Shown here piece after piece: positions 10,473 to 20,849 of a stretch of DNA of 64,000 nucleotides (position 1 is the stretch's first letter; every line of letters starts with the position of its first letter). Under the pieces are notes generated by a model, which was given only the letters and a program-made list of their open reading frames with translations, searched no databases and was not told the DNA's origin. The DNA is taken from the NCBI GenBank assembly GCA_012934845.2, contig WNNJ02000891.1, forward strand, positions 62,001 to 126,000. Direction: 5' to 3'. The position numbers were made by a program, and so were the translations under genes. This DNA is from Pomphorhynchus laevis (Eukaryota; Acanthocephala; Palaeacanthocephala; Echinorhynchida; Pomphorhynchidae).

Positions 10473-12045
10473 TTAATACTCGACACATTTTCTATTTTCG
10501 TGAAAAGTGAAAGTATCATCTGTCGACTTTTCGCAGAAGGATGGAGCATGATTGTTGAAAACGACTACATCAAAAAATGTACGCTCCATATTCCCACCGA
10601 AGAGTCCATTACTCACTATATCAGCTCGAGCATCATCTTGTCTGGTTGTTGTGCTACTATCAAACATAACGTTTTCTGGAACTGGAGTCAAAGTAGATTC
10701 TGTATACACATTCCAACAGACTGTGTTCAACTTCTTAACCAAAAAATTGCGAAATTCATTATGACGAATGAAATTGAATGCATCTCTTTTGCACGATAGA
10801 GCATGTGTCGTTGTTAAACTCTGACCGCATTGACACTTTTCCGGCAAATTTTTGGGAGTTAAACCGTATTGAACAGATAGAGCATCTCGAAACTCCTGCG
10901 TTGACAACTGACATGCCGAAGAAACCAAAGCATCTCCTGTTAACCAGTTATAATCACCTTTCAGAGATGCATATTCCACGGATTTTAGCATTATACATTT
11001 TTGATCACTGACTTGAGACTTTTAGGACGACTACGATTTTCTTCTTTGTTTTCTGTTTGAATTGCAGACAATAACAACCAATTTTAATTAATTACAATAG
11101 AAGAGAAATAGCGTTTTAACAGTTAAAAACAAATTGAAATTAGTTGTTCTCAGTGTACTAAAATAAATAATATTACTGTATTACTGAGACATCAATATCT
11201 AAAGCAGATTTTTTATATACGGATGATAGCACCCGTGCAGCCTTGTACAGTCGGAGTGATTTTCTTTCAGTTTCGTATTTCAAGTTCTCCAATATTGGTT
11301 GGCAACGAACATACTTTCCTGAAACAAACATCAATGTCATCGTCAAACATGGAATTCGTATATTTTGTGTCAATAGCATTCTTTAGGTTATCCAACCATA
11401 CAATGTCGCAATCAACATCACAGCAACAATTCTGCTGTTAACGTATGCTTGTAACGATTCAGTCGGAATTGATTCTGATGCGATGTGTATTGCTAAACTC
11501 GCAATGGCATCCGCTAACTTTATCGAATGCGATCCAAAAGCTTTTAACATCCTTCTGTAAACAAACACCGTTATTCCAGAAGGACTTGCCACCTCATGGG
11601 TCCTCAAAGATTAATTGATAATTGCACGTCCATCGATTCCACGATATATAGAAAAGTGATGGGATTCACAATTAGTTATTGGCAAAGATAATACTGCCTC
11701 TGGTGAAAGTGGTTGCACGGGAGAATGTAATTCAGCCAAAATATCAGATACATGCTTACCTTTATACCCATCATCGAAACGATAAACCGCATTGCCATAT
11801 TCTGTGTCGTTGAAAATTCTTATCGCTGCATTCGTTTTGCCATGTCGCATAAAACGAGAAAATTGCTTGTGCTTACTTATCCGATAGAAACCTTTTGCAT
11901 ATTCCCCACTAATATTTCGATGCTGTAAAATGCATGTATCCTCAAACAGTTCTTCGTACTTTCCCAAATTCCAACTATCAATTCTCCGTTGGAGTGTCTT
12001 TCTTATTGTACCAATTCTTTTTGATGGTATCAATTGTAACATCAA
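10473..12045 (-). mobile_element. Lineage A-related (CXC-RT-RLE) retrotransposon with internal deletion
   Basis: Read on the minus strand, the N-terminal region is at 12045-11611 (RIGTIRKTLQRRIDSWN through SDILAELHSPVQPLSPEA). Next come a region equivalent to the pre-RT linker (11607-11383, SPSGITVF, IKLADAIASLAIHIAS) and, after loss of essentially the whole RT, the C-terminal part at 10991-10473. That part has KCQCGQSLTTTHALSC (CCHC-like finger), FIRHNEFRNFLVKKL, DARADIVSNGLFG and RTFFDVVVFNNHAPS (restriction-like nuclease). The C-terminal ORF stops early, at FHENRKCVEY. The CXC motif is missing at the 5' end. It is a dead copy of a subfamily distinct from the 26699 copy. Confidence 0.75.
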
Positions 12046-12179
12046 TTAGCAGGCCACTACAACTTCTTTCAAGACCCGTTGTTTATGTAAGCTAGGACTC
12101 GCGACTGATTACTGTCATATACATGTCTTCGATACTCTTTTCATAATTTGAAATCTCTGAACGGTGTAAGCTCGCAACC

Positions 12180-13075
12180 GGTTCAATGGATGGATTGCTA
12201 CCTCTATCCAACACGGCACGGAAGCAGGTAACCCTACTAATCAAGTGTGGATGCCTAGGAGTTAGCACTGTTAAGGATACGATGCTCCCTGCCTACATCT
12301 CATCTCTCGACGGCTGAACTCACGCGCAAAATTCTAGCTTGTCCGAGTGATTAACTGATCGAGCCGAATCCACAACTCCTATCTGAGGCAATCCTTCGCT
12401 AGCGAGAGATTTCTTTGGACGATGTTCCGTTGGAAAATATGTCCCAAAAACGATGGTCCCGTCCGGTTTATCACAAGCTAATGCAAGAGGTATTGTCCGA
12501 AGTTACTACTCCAAAGGATCGTGCTCGTATTTTAGCATCCGCATCCCCGCATTCGGGTGACTTTCTCTTCGCCCTCCCAATCTTATCAGTTGGAAATCGA
12601 TTGGATGACCGGAGTCCATCTATCGCGGTTGCGTTGCGATTAGGGATTTATTTTCATCAACCCTACTCATGCAAATGTTGGACAATGACGGCATTCCCAG
12701 ATGTTCATGGGCTTGATTGCCAACGCAGCATATCTCGACATAGCCGACACGCCGAAGTTGATAACATTATAAGAATGGCCCTGGTGGCTGCGAACATCCC
12801 GAGTCGGCTTGAGCCCAGCGGAATATCTCGTGATGATGGAAGGCAACCATATGGTGTCCCAATAATTAGGATATGATAATAATATAATAATAATATGGTC
12901 TCATTAGGCGTCGGCCCAATAAGTTGGGCCGACGCCTAAAGCGTGCAACCGGGGACCAGCGTGTCATGTCGTTCATGTTTCAACGTGTGAGCATGGCATT
13001 CCAGAGGGGAAATGCCGCGTGTATCATAGAGAGCATGGAAAAGAAAGAGGGAATTTTGGAATACCATGAAGTATG
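12180..13075 (+). pseudogene. Lineage E retrotransposon, C-terminal half, rearranged
   Basis: MLPAYISSLDG (about 12272-12315), then the open stretch 12415-12876 with KDRARILASASPHSGDFLFALP, VGNRLDDRSPSIAVALRLGI, CKCWTMTAFPDVHGLDC (finger region) and VDNIIRMALVAANIPSRLEP. Reading is lost in an A+T insertion at about 12865-12900. Beyond a perfect hairpin it resumes as LGRRLKRATGDQRVMSFMFQ and AFQRGNAACIIESMEKKEG (12924-13060). The nuclease strand segment is lost in the rearrangement. Dead copy. Confidence 0.65.
12904..12939. repeat. Perfect 16-bp snap-back inverted repeat
   Basis: ttaggcgtcggcccaa (12904-12919), loop taag, then ttgggccgacgcctaa (12924-12939). Only the right arm is native lineage E coding sequence; the left arm is its inverted copy and is preceded by an (ATA)n tract. 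Confidence 0.85.
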
Positions 13076-13389
13076 ATCCCATAAAAGATAAAACCTCAAA
13101 GTGATTTGTACAGAGAATCGAAATTTTGAAAAATTTTAAATATTAAATAATAATAATAATTTAAATATTAAATTTTAAATAATCTTTAAATATTATTATT
13201 TAAAGTTCTGCTAATGACCATTTGCGGGAACCTATGTCAATGTAATATATAATAAAAGTTTAAAATATTATAATTATAATATTATAAACATAATAATAAA
13301 TAATTATAAATAATAACTAATCGCCATATAAGATTTTATATAATTTACATTAAAATTTAATGTAAAAAATTAAAATTTTATTAATTCAC

Positions 13390-13548
13390 TAATAATTAAC
13401 AAATGAAGTATTATAATAAGAATTAAAGATCATCAAGAAGAACTGCTATATTTTTCGGCTCCAACATTGAAGACTCAACATTGAAGACATAACATTGAAG
13501 ACCCAACATTGAAGCAATATCAAATACATGCTAATGACGTATAAAATC
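13390..13548 (+). repeat. MITE-like foldback repeat, copy 5, degenerate
   Basis: Shares the left end (taataattaacaaatgaagt), the gatcatcaagaagaactgct stretch and the aaatacatgctaatgacgta hairpin. The central part is replaced by four tandem copies of a unit like aacattgaagac (about 13464-13515). Confidence 0.5.
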
Positions 13549-13589
13549 AGATAAAATTTGCTTACATATTGTCGCAATTCTTAAAATTG

Positions 13590-15065
13590 TATTGTTTAAT
13601 GTATTATATTTTACATTATATGGTATGCATGAATGCTCATGCAAAAATATGTTATTATTATCCATCCATAAAAATTTGCCACTTAAGAGTTTAAATTTAT
13701 TCTTTATATTATTGTGTTGATTTATATATTTTACTATTTTCTGCTTGATGTTATTTTTATTGTACCCTAGTTTAAAATATGCATCTATTAAATTATTTAA
13801 ATGATTTTGACGAAAGCCAATATCATTACTGTTGCAATTCTTAAAATTTCATTATTTAATGTATTATATTTAATATTATATGGTATGCATGAATGCTCAT
13901 GCAAAAATATGTTTCTTGTAAATTTAAATATGTCATCTTTACGATATAAATTAATAGTAGTTTTAGTTAATGTTAATTTAATGTTCATATCTAGATATAC
14001 ACCTTCTTTATCATTAATATTGGTTTTACTAACGCTTCTTAAATATCTACCAAATCTAGATTTGTGTAAAGCGTACCAAAATTGTATGTATTTTAATTTT
14101 GATAATCTATTCATTTTGTCTGTTCTAAAAATTCTTTTGCAGAATTAATACTGAAATAGTGTTTTAGACCAGTATTAATTTCGATTACCTTGCAATATTT
14201 TTTGAAGTGTGCTTTAATTGCTTTAAGTATTTTATTCATATAGACAGAAAGTTGGTTTTAATGTACATTTAAACGCACTACATATGAACCTAGGTTTTAT
14301 TGGATTTTTATGTAATTTTGGATTCCAATATAATATAGGTATAGTTTTATTATCTGATTTAAACTTTATACCCTTTTTATCCATTATAGAACAGTGACTT
14401 GTAATAATTGTTTCAAAACTCAACTCACTACGTTCATATGTTGGATTTACATTTTAATCATTAGAATTATCCTCTTTCATTAGTATATCATAATAAAGCT
14501 TTTTGCATATGAAGACAAAGTTATTACTAGATTTATCAATAGTTACTATTATATAGTTATCCTTTAATTTAGTAAGTTCTTTATACATATCTTTATTAAT
14601 TTTATCTTTCCTTTTATAATTGTTTGTTATTTTCATTTTATTTTTAATTTTATCAAATATATAATCTTTCTAAATGTTTATCTTAGATATATTCGAGCTT
14701 TCACTATTAATCAGCTTACTAAAGTAATCATTTAAGTTATTATATAACGAACTGTATATTTTATTTTTGTCGTTGTTGTTATTTAATCTATATTTATACC
14801 CTTTCGATAGCAGCTTTCTTAATTCACAATTTTCAATTAATTCTAGATTATGGGTACATATATGTTCATTTATTTTATCAAAACTAAGACTTTTACAATT
14901 GCATTCTGTTTCCATTATGTTTCTAATATTATCGTTACATATTGATTTTAATTCTTTATTATAATTACAAATTTTTAGTCCTAATGGTGGTAGGAGTTTA
15001 TACCGTATTTTAGGAATATATTTACTTAAATCTGACCCTATTATTTCTTTACTTTTAGAAGCCAT
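13590..15065 (-). mobile_element. Penelope-like retroelement (Naiad-type RT), fragmented
   Basis: On the minus strand, 15065-14670 encodes SKYIPKIRYKLLPPLG, then a CNCKSLSFDKINEHICTHNL segment and LRKLLSKGYKYRLNNNND, the conserved region upstream of the RT in Naiad-type Penelope-like elements. Next come NYIIVTIDKSSNNFVFICKK (14560-14500, the DK-x2-N-x-FV motif) and PILYWNPKLHKNPIKPRFIC (about 14345-14285, the PK-H-K motif). After loss of the catalytic core, 14114-13800 gives the C-terminal thumb (KEGVYLDMNIKLTLTKTT, FTRNIFLHEHSCIPYNIKYN). The palm motifs A to C are missing and frames are broken. No GIY-YIG nuclease is visible. Sister fragments are at 25078-26600, 29711-29960, 31950-32500, 38180-38400 and 44480-44985. 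Confidence 0.75.
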
Positions 15066-15105
15066 TATTATTGCATATTATAGCAATTCTCGTTAATATT
15101 TTCAG

Positions 15106-15423
15106 ATCGATTGGTTTCGTTGAGGAAAGATGATAATTCATTCGATGAGCATGAATTAAACTTGTTCTTGAAAATGATAAACACAAATGAAACCCGTCAG
15201 AATACCGCTTTACAAATGATAGTTCATAATATTCGCAGTTTATCGGAAAATATAGCCTGCAATTGCCTACTTGTAAACTTTAAAAAGGCTAAAATTTTGT
15301 TTTTGTAATTTGTGTATTTTAAAGTTACTGAATAAATGCTTTGAGAAATGTGATCGCCATGTTCGTAGCCGTCTAATGTCATCCGAATTTCTCGTCAGAC
15401 TTGTAAATATCAACGATCCTAAG
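15106..15423 (+). CDS. VHS-domain adaptor (GGA-like), exons n and n+1
   Basis: Exon 15106-15272 starts after the acceptor taatattttcag and ends at a gtaaac donor. A 52-bp intron follows, then exon 15325-15423 between ttaaag and gtaaac. The joined reading frame (phase 0) aligns without gaps, position for position, with the VHS helices of GGA/TOM1-type adaptors as I know them: NTALQMIVHNIRSLSENIA, then LLNKCFEKCDRHVRSRLMSS and EFLVRLVNINDPK, equivalent to the LETCMKSCGKRFH...FLNELIKVVSPK region. VHS domains bind acidic-dileucine sorting signals or ubiquitinated cargo on trans-Golgi and endosomal membranes. The next exon is 23318-23443, across an intron of about 7.9 kb full of retroelements. The first exon (initiator Met) and the GAT and ear domains are not seen. 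GGA is the best guess; TOM1, STAM or HRS remain possible. Confidence 0.7.
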
Positions 15424-15664
15424 GTAAACCTTTACATTTATATAAATTAAAATATTATTAAAATATCATTTATTAAATTAAATTTTTTATTTACGACAAT
15501 AAAAAATGATCTTTATAAATGATTATTATTTGCTCTATTTTAATAATTTTAAAGAAGGATTATTTAAATCTTGATAAAATATCACATTTAAATAGCAAGA
15601 ATTTAAATACATATTTAAATAAAATTACAATAATGTGCATGCAAAATGAATAACTTTGTCTTTG

Positions 15665-16650
15665 TAGTGTAGGCGTTCAATTGCATTCAGTGTTCTGTAA
15701 GTGAGGCCAGGACTGACGCACCATTGCCAATTTGTATGGCAGTACTTATACGTTGCATTAGGAAAGAGCCAGTCCGCGGGTCGTCTACAAATCGGCGAAG
15801 CTTTTTTCCGTGCAAACGGAAGTTAGATGCTTCCTTGCCCAGCGCACCAGTATTTCGATGGATATGGGAATGAAATCCATCCCTAGTGCTGAAATTCCCT
15901 CCTACATTATTCTATTTCTGCCTTCAGCTTCCAAAGGATCCGGCTCCTACTTGAGCTGTCGTCTTGTGACTAGGAGCTAGCGGGTCCACGCATGTGAAGT
16001 CCCAACATGCGAATTTGCCTCAGTCTAATGGGACGCCATCTGGGCGTTTACCATCAGATCGGAATAACCCTGGTGGTTTTAGACGGCTTGGGCTTCCTCA
16101 GTTTTACACGACCTGCGCAATATGTACAACTGAGGCCATGATTGCCTTGTGAGTGTATTTGGGTTCCGCGGCGACATGTGTGAGGTTGGCAAACTGGGGC
16201 TTCTAGACGTAAAGCGCATGCGATACGGAATGTATCATAATTCATCCTTGAACCGACTGATAGAGCAGGGACTAACTGGAGAAACGTGCCTGGACCATGT
16301 GCCCCACACTTATCAGTGTTGACTTTGCTGTAGTGTCAGTCGCGTTTGAAAGCAGGTTGGCATATCTTGTGTCATCTATGAGAGCACTCCATTCCCGTTG
16401 AGTTTAAAAGGGTAGTGGATCTCAAATACTGAGGGTGAACGAGCTCCAAAGGTCCAGGAGTCAACGCAAATCAATTGAACCAGCGAAGAGGTTGAAATGT
16501 ACTTCACATGGGATCAGGTCAGCAACCACTCCGATCCACGCGTTGTCGGAAATAAAATAAACGCTGCGATCGAGAGATGAGTTGTTGAAGGAATTCCCAA
16601 GCCTCCAACGTTAACTGGGAGCGTAGCTTGTTTCCAACTGGTGTCGTTCT
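15665..16650 (-). pseudogene. Lineage E-related retrotransposon, second subfamily, C-terminal part
   Basis: The minus strand at 16245-16054 reads YDTFRIACALRLEAPVC, QPHTCRRGTQIHSQGNHGLS and CTYCAGRV, the Cys/His finger that follows the RT in this family (C...C-x-G-T...G-x-HGLSC). Further 3', FIPISIEIL (about 15870) and SLMQRISTAIQIGNGASVLA (near 15745-15690) are the usual C-terminal block. The frames are broken in several places and the RT is absent. The 5' side extends to about 16650 with weak similarity. It lies within the large VHS-gene intron, opposite to the gene. Confidence 0.65.
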
Positions 16651-17889
16651 TTGTCGGCCTAAAATATAAAATATTCAATAAAAAATACTAAATCAAAATC
16701 ATCTATTTTTATCATCTAACAGTGTTATGGAGTCACAGATTTGAAATTATCCTGGAGACTGAAAACATAGCGATCAAGAAATCCAAATCAAAACCTATAC
16801 ATAATTTTAAATTTGAAATATTCTATATTATAAACAACTGTAAACATTTTTACTTGATCTTTTATCTAAATTTTACCTTGAATTTTTATGGAGCTGACAT
16901 TGGCCTCAAATACATTCAACGAAAAATATGTTTCATTAGTAGTGTTTTGTCAGTTATAACTTTTGAAAAAGTTATAACTGATGAAAAATCTAACTTTTGT
17001 TTGAATAATCAATAGAAGCAATAATCAATATAATCTAAAGCAATTATTTATATAATATTTCGCAATTTATTGTAATTTAAAAAAATTAATAGAAGAGCGG
17101 CAAGCAAGGAATACTTATTCAACAAATTTTCACTTGATACTGATTTCATCAACAGATCTAAAACGATATTAAAATAACTCAAAATAAAAGAACACTTTAA
17201 ATTAGTTAAATAACGAGAAGGCACGCAATGTAAATGTGCGGTTATCTTTCAATTATAAAAACTAGCGTTATTTGATGCTATTTTATTTAAACGTGTTATG
17301 GTTCAATGTAAAAATAGTATCAGCTTTGTTACCGTTTATGTTGTTTATATATGACTATGAAAACAACTGCGGTTTAAAGACAACGTCTGTTAACGACTAC
17401 CTGGTAACGTCAATGAGGTAAGATGTGGTAAATGCCAGAAAAATATGTCGGCGAAAGAGGATTATCAATGAATCGATGACTTAATAATAGGTGAAAGGAT
17501 CTAAAAAAGAGAAAAGCCGAACTAGACGCAATTGTAAACCATTGTGTTACCAAATATATTACAGATAACAATATCTTTCTATATTCTATATATTTCAACA
17601 AGAATTGAGGATAGTATACACTGGAAAAATGTAGAAGAATAATGAATTATTGTTAGATTATTGTTAAACTTATGTCAGATTCACCGAATGGCTTAGATGT
17701 AGATCATATCTGCAATTTTAAAGAAACTATAACATAAATAATGAACTGTAATGCGTATTATTACAGTTCTGATTATTACAGTTCTGTAATGCGTATTATT
17801 ACAGTTAAAAAGACAGCTAGGCGGAAACGTCAGAAATCTTTAATTGTTGCTCGGTGGTGTTAGCTTCAAATCCAAATATATCATTTACA
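16651..17889. other. A+T-rich intronic spacer with hairpins
   Basis: No gene recognised. It holds a perfect 14-bp hairpin with tetraloop at 16950-16981 (tcagttataacttt / aaagttataactga). It also holds two copies of a hairpin unit, aactgtaat-gcgt-attattacagtt, at about 17744-17768 and 17783-17806. Confidence 0.5.
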
Positions 17890-19270
17890 ATTTTGCATTA
17901 CCAGACAGTGTAAAGAAAATATACAAAATATATAAAAAATATATACTGATCTTTAAAAAAGGTGACCGAAGAGTGTGTTATAATTATCAGGGCATCACTC
18001 GTCTTAGCCAAACTGGTAAGCTATTTGCTAGAATTCTTGAGATAAGGATACGGCCTATAGTTGAGGGACAGTTGCTTGAGGAACAAGCGGCTTTCGTCCA
18101 GGTTGTGGAACTACGGATCAGCTCTTCACTTTCTCTCAACTATCCTTGAACGGTCTTAAGAGTTCGCTCAACCGGTGTATATGTGCTTTGTAGATTTGGA
18201 GAAGGCGTCTGACCGAGTTCCGCGAGAGAGGTCGGGTAAGGTACTAAGGGAGTATGGAGTAACACACTATCTTCAGGTAGCTGTGGCTTTTCTGTATTGA
18301 TAAAGTATGAGTTGTGTTCGTGTTCTAGATAGGAAGTCTGAATCATTTTCCGTAGGCGTTGGGCTTCGTCATGGTTGTCATTTGTCTCCACTTTTGATCC
18401 TTGTTAACATGGACACAGGGCTGATCTGACAGATGTTGGTCTTTAGTTTAGTTCCATCAGGATACCATCTCTGCATTTTGCAGATGACGTTGTCTTGTTG
18501 GCTTCTTGTCCTAAAGACTTACATTGCCTACTAGATCGATTCACGATTAATGCCAAGCGGCAGGGATGTTGGGTAGTACCTCCAAGACTGTGTCTATGTG
18601 TTTGTCTCTGATTCAGGTGCCAGTGTCAATCCGAACTGGGGAAAAATTACTGATGTTGAGGATTTCAAGTATCTTGAGGGCATTGCTCTCGAGGGACGAC
18701 AGGAACATTAATGATATTGATAAGCAGATTTGTGCAGCTAACGCATCATTGCGTTTTTATATATTGGTCTGTCGTGGTAAAGCGGAGTTGAGTCTTCGGG
18801 CGAAACTTTCGGTTTACCACACAATCTTCGTTCCCATCTTAAGCTATGATCATGAGCTTTGGGCTATGACCGAAAGGATAATATCTCGGATACGGGCAGC
18901 CGAAATGAGGTTCCTTCGCGGCGTGGCTGGTTCTAGCCTTAGAGATAAGGCTACGAATTCGGTTATCTGGGATATACTCCGAGTAAAGTCGCTGCTTCTC
19001 AACATCGAAGTCAGCTGATGTGGCTAGGACACGTTGTGATGATGTCTAGCGATCGCCTTCCTCGAAGGGTTTTCCAGGCCGAACTCTCTGGAACGAGACT
19101 TCGAGGTAGACCCCGATACCGTGGAGAGATCAAATCTCAAAACTGACCGAACCCCGCCTTGGGCTATCTCAAAGATAACTCTGGTCTGTTGTTCAGGATT
19201 GCGATGTCTGGAGTAGTATGGTTCGTGCACTGCCTCAACGACCCGACACCCGGGCCAGCGGTTGACAAGA
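17890..19270 (+). mobile_element. RTE/Rex3-like non-LTR retrotransposon, RT to C-terminus, broken
   Basis: Segments in order: LIFKKGDRRVCYNYQGIT (about 17950-18000), LFARILEIRIRPIVEGQLLE and EQAAF; then VDLEKASDRVPRER (about 18187-18228, motif A with its Asp kept); then VGLRHGCHLSPLLI (motif B); then LHFADDVVLLAS (about 18473-18510, motif C). The thumb and C-terminus follow with LSVYHTIFVPILSYDHELWA and RIRAAEMRFLRGVAGSSLRD (18811-18960). The end matches the usual FGHLV...RLPR...RGRPR tail near 19025-19130. At least four frameshifts and several stops. The endonuclease is absent because of 5' truncation. It sits inside the VHS-gene intron in the same orientation. Confidence 0.75.
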
Positions 19271-19542
19271 AAAAATCTTGTATATTTTCTGGTCAAGAAA
19301 TCGTTGTTGTAATAAAATACAAAAACATTGAAGAATGTTTTTATAGTTTTTTATGTTTTTAATGTTTTTAAGAAAACAGACAGGAGAAATGTAGAACAAA
19401 AAAATCGATCGGGCATAGATACCAGGCAGTTAGTGTCTGATGAATTATTAAACTGAAACACGCACTGTCATGCACAGAGCGCATGCAAAATTATTTCTGA
19501 TGATTCAGGACATTGTTAAAGCTTATGTATGATTATTGTAGT

Positions 19543-19586
19543 CACGATACTGATGAGCTCCGCTTAAAGCGAAACGCGTATACCGT
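19543..19586 (+). ncRNA. Hammerhead ribozyme motif, array unit 1 (weakened)
   Basis: Core CTGATGA at 19549-19555 and GAAA at 19571-19574. Stem I is acgata/taccgt (19543-19548 with 19581-19586, one A-C mismatch). Stem II is shortened to GCT...AGC with an enlarged loop. Stem III is the minimal ACGCGT, followed by A as the cleavage nucleotide. Probably less active than unit 2. Confidence 0.7.
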
Positions 19587-20008
19587 TGTTGAAGTTTGTC
19601 GTCACACATAGGATGACTGGGCATACGTAGCGACTTTGAATAATGCAAGAATAATTCGGTTCTATTTCTTAGTCTGATGAGGATATATAGAATGCTGCCT
19701 GGTGTTTATGCCTCTTCATGAGGAAAACATAGTGATATATTTATGAGTACACCAGTGAGTGTCCCAGGGCAGGTGTAACAACAAATTATATTTTATATAT
19801 TTGCACACTTTTAAGTGTCCCTGTTAAACAGCATTTCTATTAAAAAGAATTTAGTGCCTGATGCATGGTTAAACTGTAATAGTCACTGCCATGCACAGAG
19901 CTTATGCTAAATTCCCTCCGATGATTCAGATTAAGGGTAGTTCTGTTTTTCGAGCTTTAAACACTGTTTAAGCGTGTGTTAAGGTGCCTATAGATGATTA
20001 TAGAAGTC

Positions 20009-20050
20009 ACGGTACTGATGAGCTCCGTTAGAGCGAAACGCGTATACCGT
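20009..20050 (+). ncRNA. Hammerhead ribozyme motif, array unit 2 (complete)
   Basis: Stem I acggta (20009-20014) pairs perfectly with taccgt (20045-20050). CTGATGA is at 20015-20021. Stem II is GCTC (20022-20025), loop CGTTA, GAGC (20031-20034). GAAA is at 20035-20038. Stem III is only A-C...G-U with a two-base loop, but the six bases ACGCGT (20038-20043) are a palindrome, so two molecules could share a 6-bp stem III. Predicted cleavage is after A20044 (GUA). This layout matches the dimeric minimal type I hammerheads described in Penelope-like elements and animal satellites. Cleavage itself is predicted, not shown. Confidence 0.85.
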
Positions 20051-20472
20051 TGTTGAAGTTTGTCGTCACACATAGGATGACTGGGCATACGTAGCGACTT
20101 TGAATAATGCAAGAATAATTCGGTTCTATTTCTTAGTCTGATGAGGATATATAGAATGCTGCCTGGTGTTTATGCCTCTTCATGAGGAAAACATAGTGAT
20201 TTATTTATGAGTACACCAGTGAGTGTCCCAGGGCAGGTGTAACAACAAATTATATTTTATATATTTGCACACTTTTAAGTGTCCCTGTTAAACAGCATTT
20301 CTATTAAAAAGAATTTAGTGCCTGATGCATGGTTAAACTGTAATAGTCACTGCCATGCACAGAGCTTATGCTAAATTCCCTCGATGATTCAGATTAAGGG
20401 TAGTTCTGTTTTTCGAGCTTTAAACACTGTTTAAGCGTGTGTTAAGGTGCCTATCGATGATTATTGAAGTTC

Positions 20473-20514
20473 ACGGTACTGATGAGCTCCGTTAGAGCGA
20501 AGCGCGTCTACCGT
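20473..20514 (+). ncRNA. Hammerhead ribozyme motif, array unit 3 (core mutation)
   Basis: Stem I acggta/taccgt is intact (20473-20478 with 20509-20514). CTGATGA is at 20479-20485 and stem II GCTC-CGTTA-GAGC is intact. The GAAA box has become GAAG (20499-20502), while the cleavage triplet is now GUC. The A to G change is at core position 15.1 and should reduce activity. Confidence 0.75.
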
Positions 20515-20849
20515 TGATGAAGTTTATCGTTACACATTAGATGACTGGGCATACGTAGCGACTTTGAATAATGCAAGAATAATTCGGTTCTATTTCTTTG
20601 TCTGATGAATATATATAGAATGCTGCGTTGTGATTATGCGTATTCGGCTGGGCCTGACGAATCGACATCCGTGCTTCTTCGAGAATTAGATTCTTAAATT
20701 TTCGAATCACTGCAACAATTATTTACAATTACAACAATTACACTCGAAGATTCTTAAATCTTCGAGTGTAATTGAAGATTACACTCGAAGTAATCTAGGA
20801 CAAAATCTATAGTTTGTTTAGTATTTAAGAAATGTGATAATTTATATGC

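Larger units (their letters stand above)
19424..20640 (+). repeat. Tandem repeat, unit about 465 bp, each unit with a hammerhead ribozyme
   Basis: About 2.6 units. The CTGATGA cores recur at 19549, 20015 and 20479, spacings of 466 and 464. The best-conserved stretch runs from gatgactgggcatacgtagc to the next ribozyme. The first unit is partial and diverged, and the array ends near 20640. Head-to-tail units with a ribozyme are what retrozymes, ribozyme satellites and the pseudo-LTRs of Penelope-like elements look like. No ORF spans a unit. Located in the VHS-gene intron. Confidence 0.85.

Noticed and set aside
15660-16650. Ribosomal RNA fragment, suggested by G+C-rich, non-repetitive sequence
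   Set aside because: No rRNA core motifs recognised. The minus strand reads the C-terminal blocks of a lineage E retrotransposon.
16722-17015. 97-aa plus-strand ORF
   Set aside because: Low-complexity Ile/Asn/Phe/Lys composition typical of A+T-rich DNA. It also includes a perfect hairpin.
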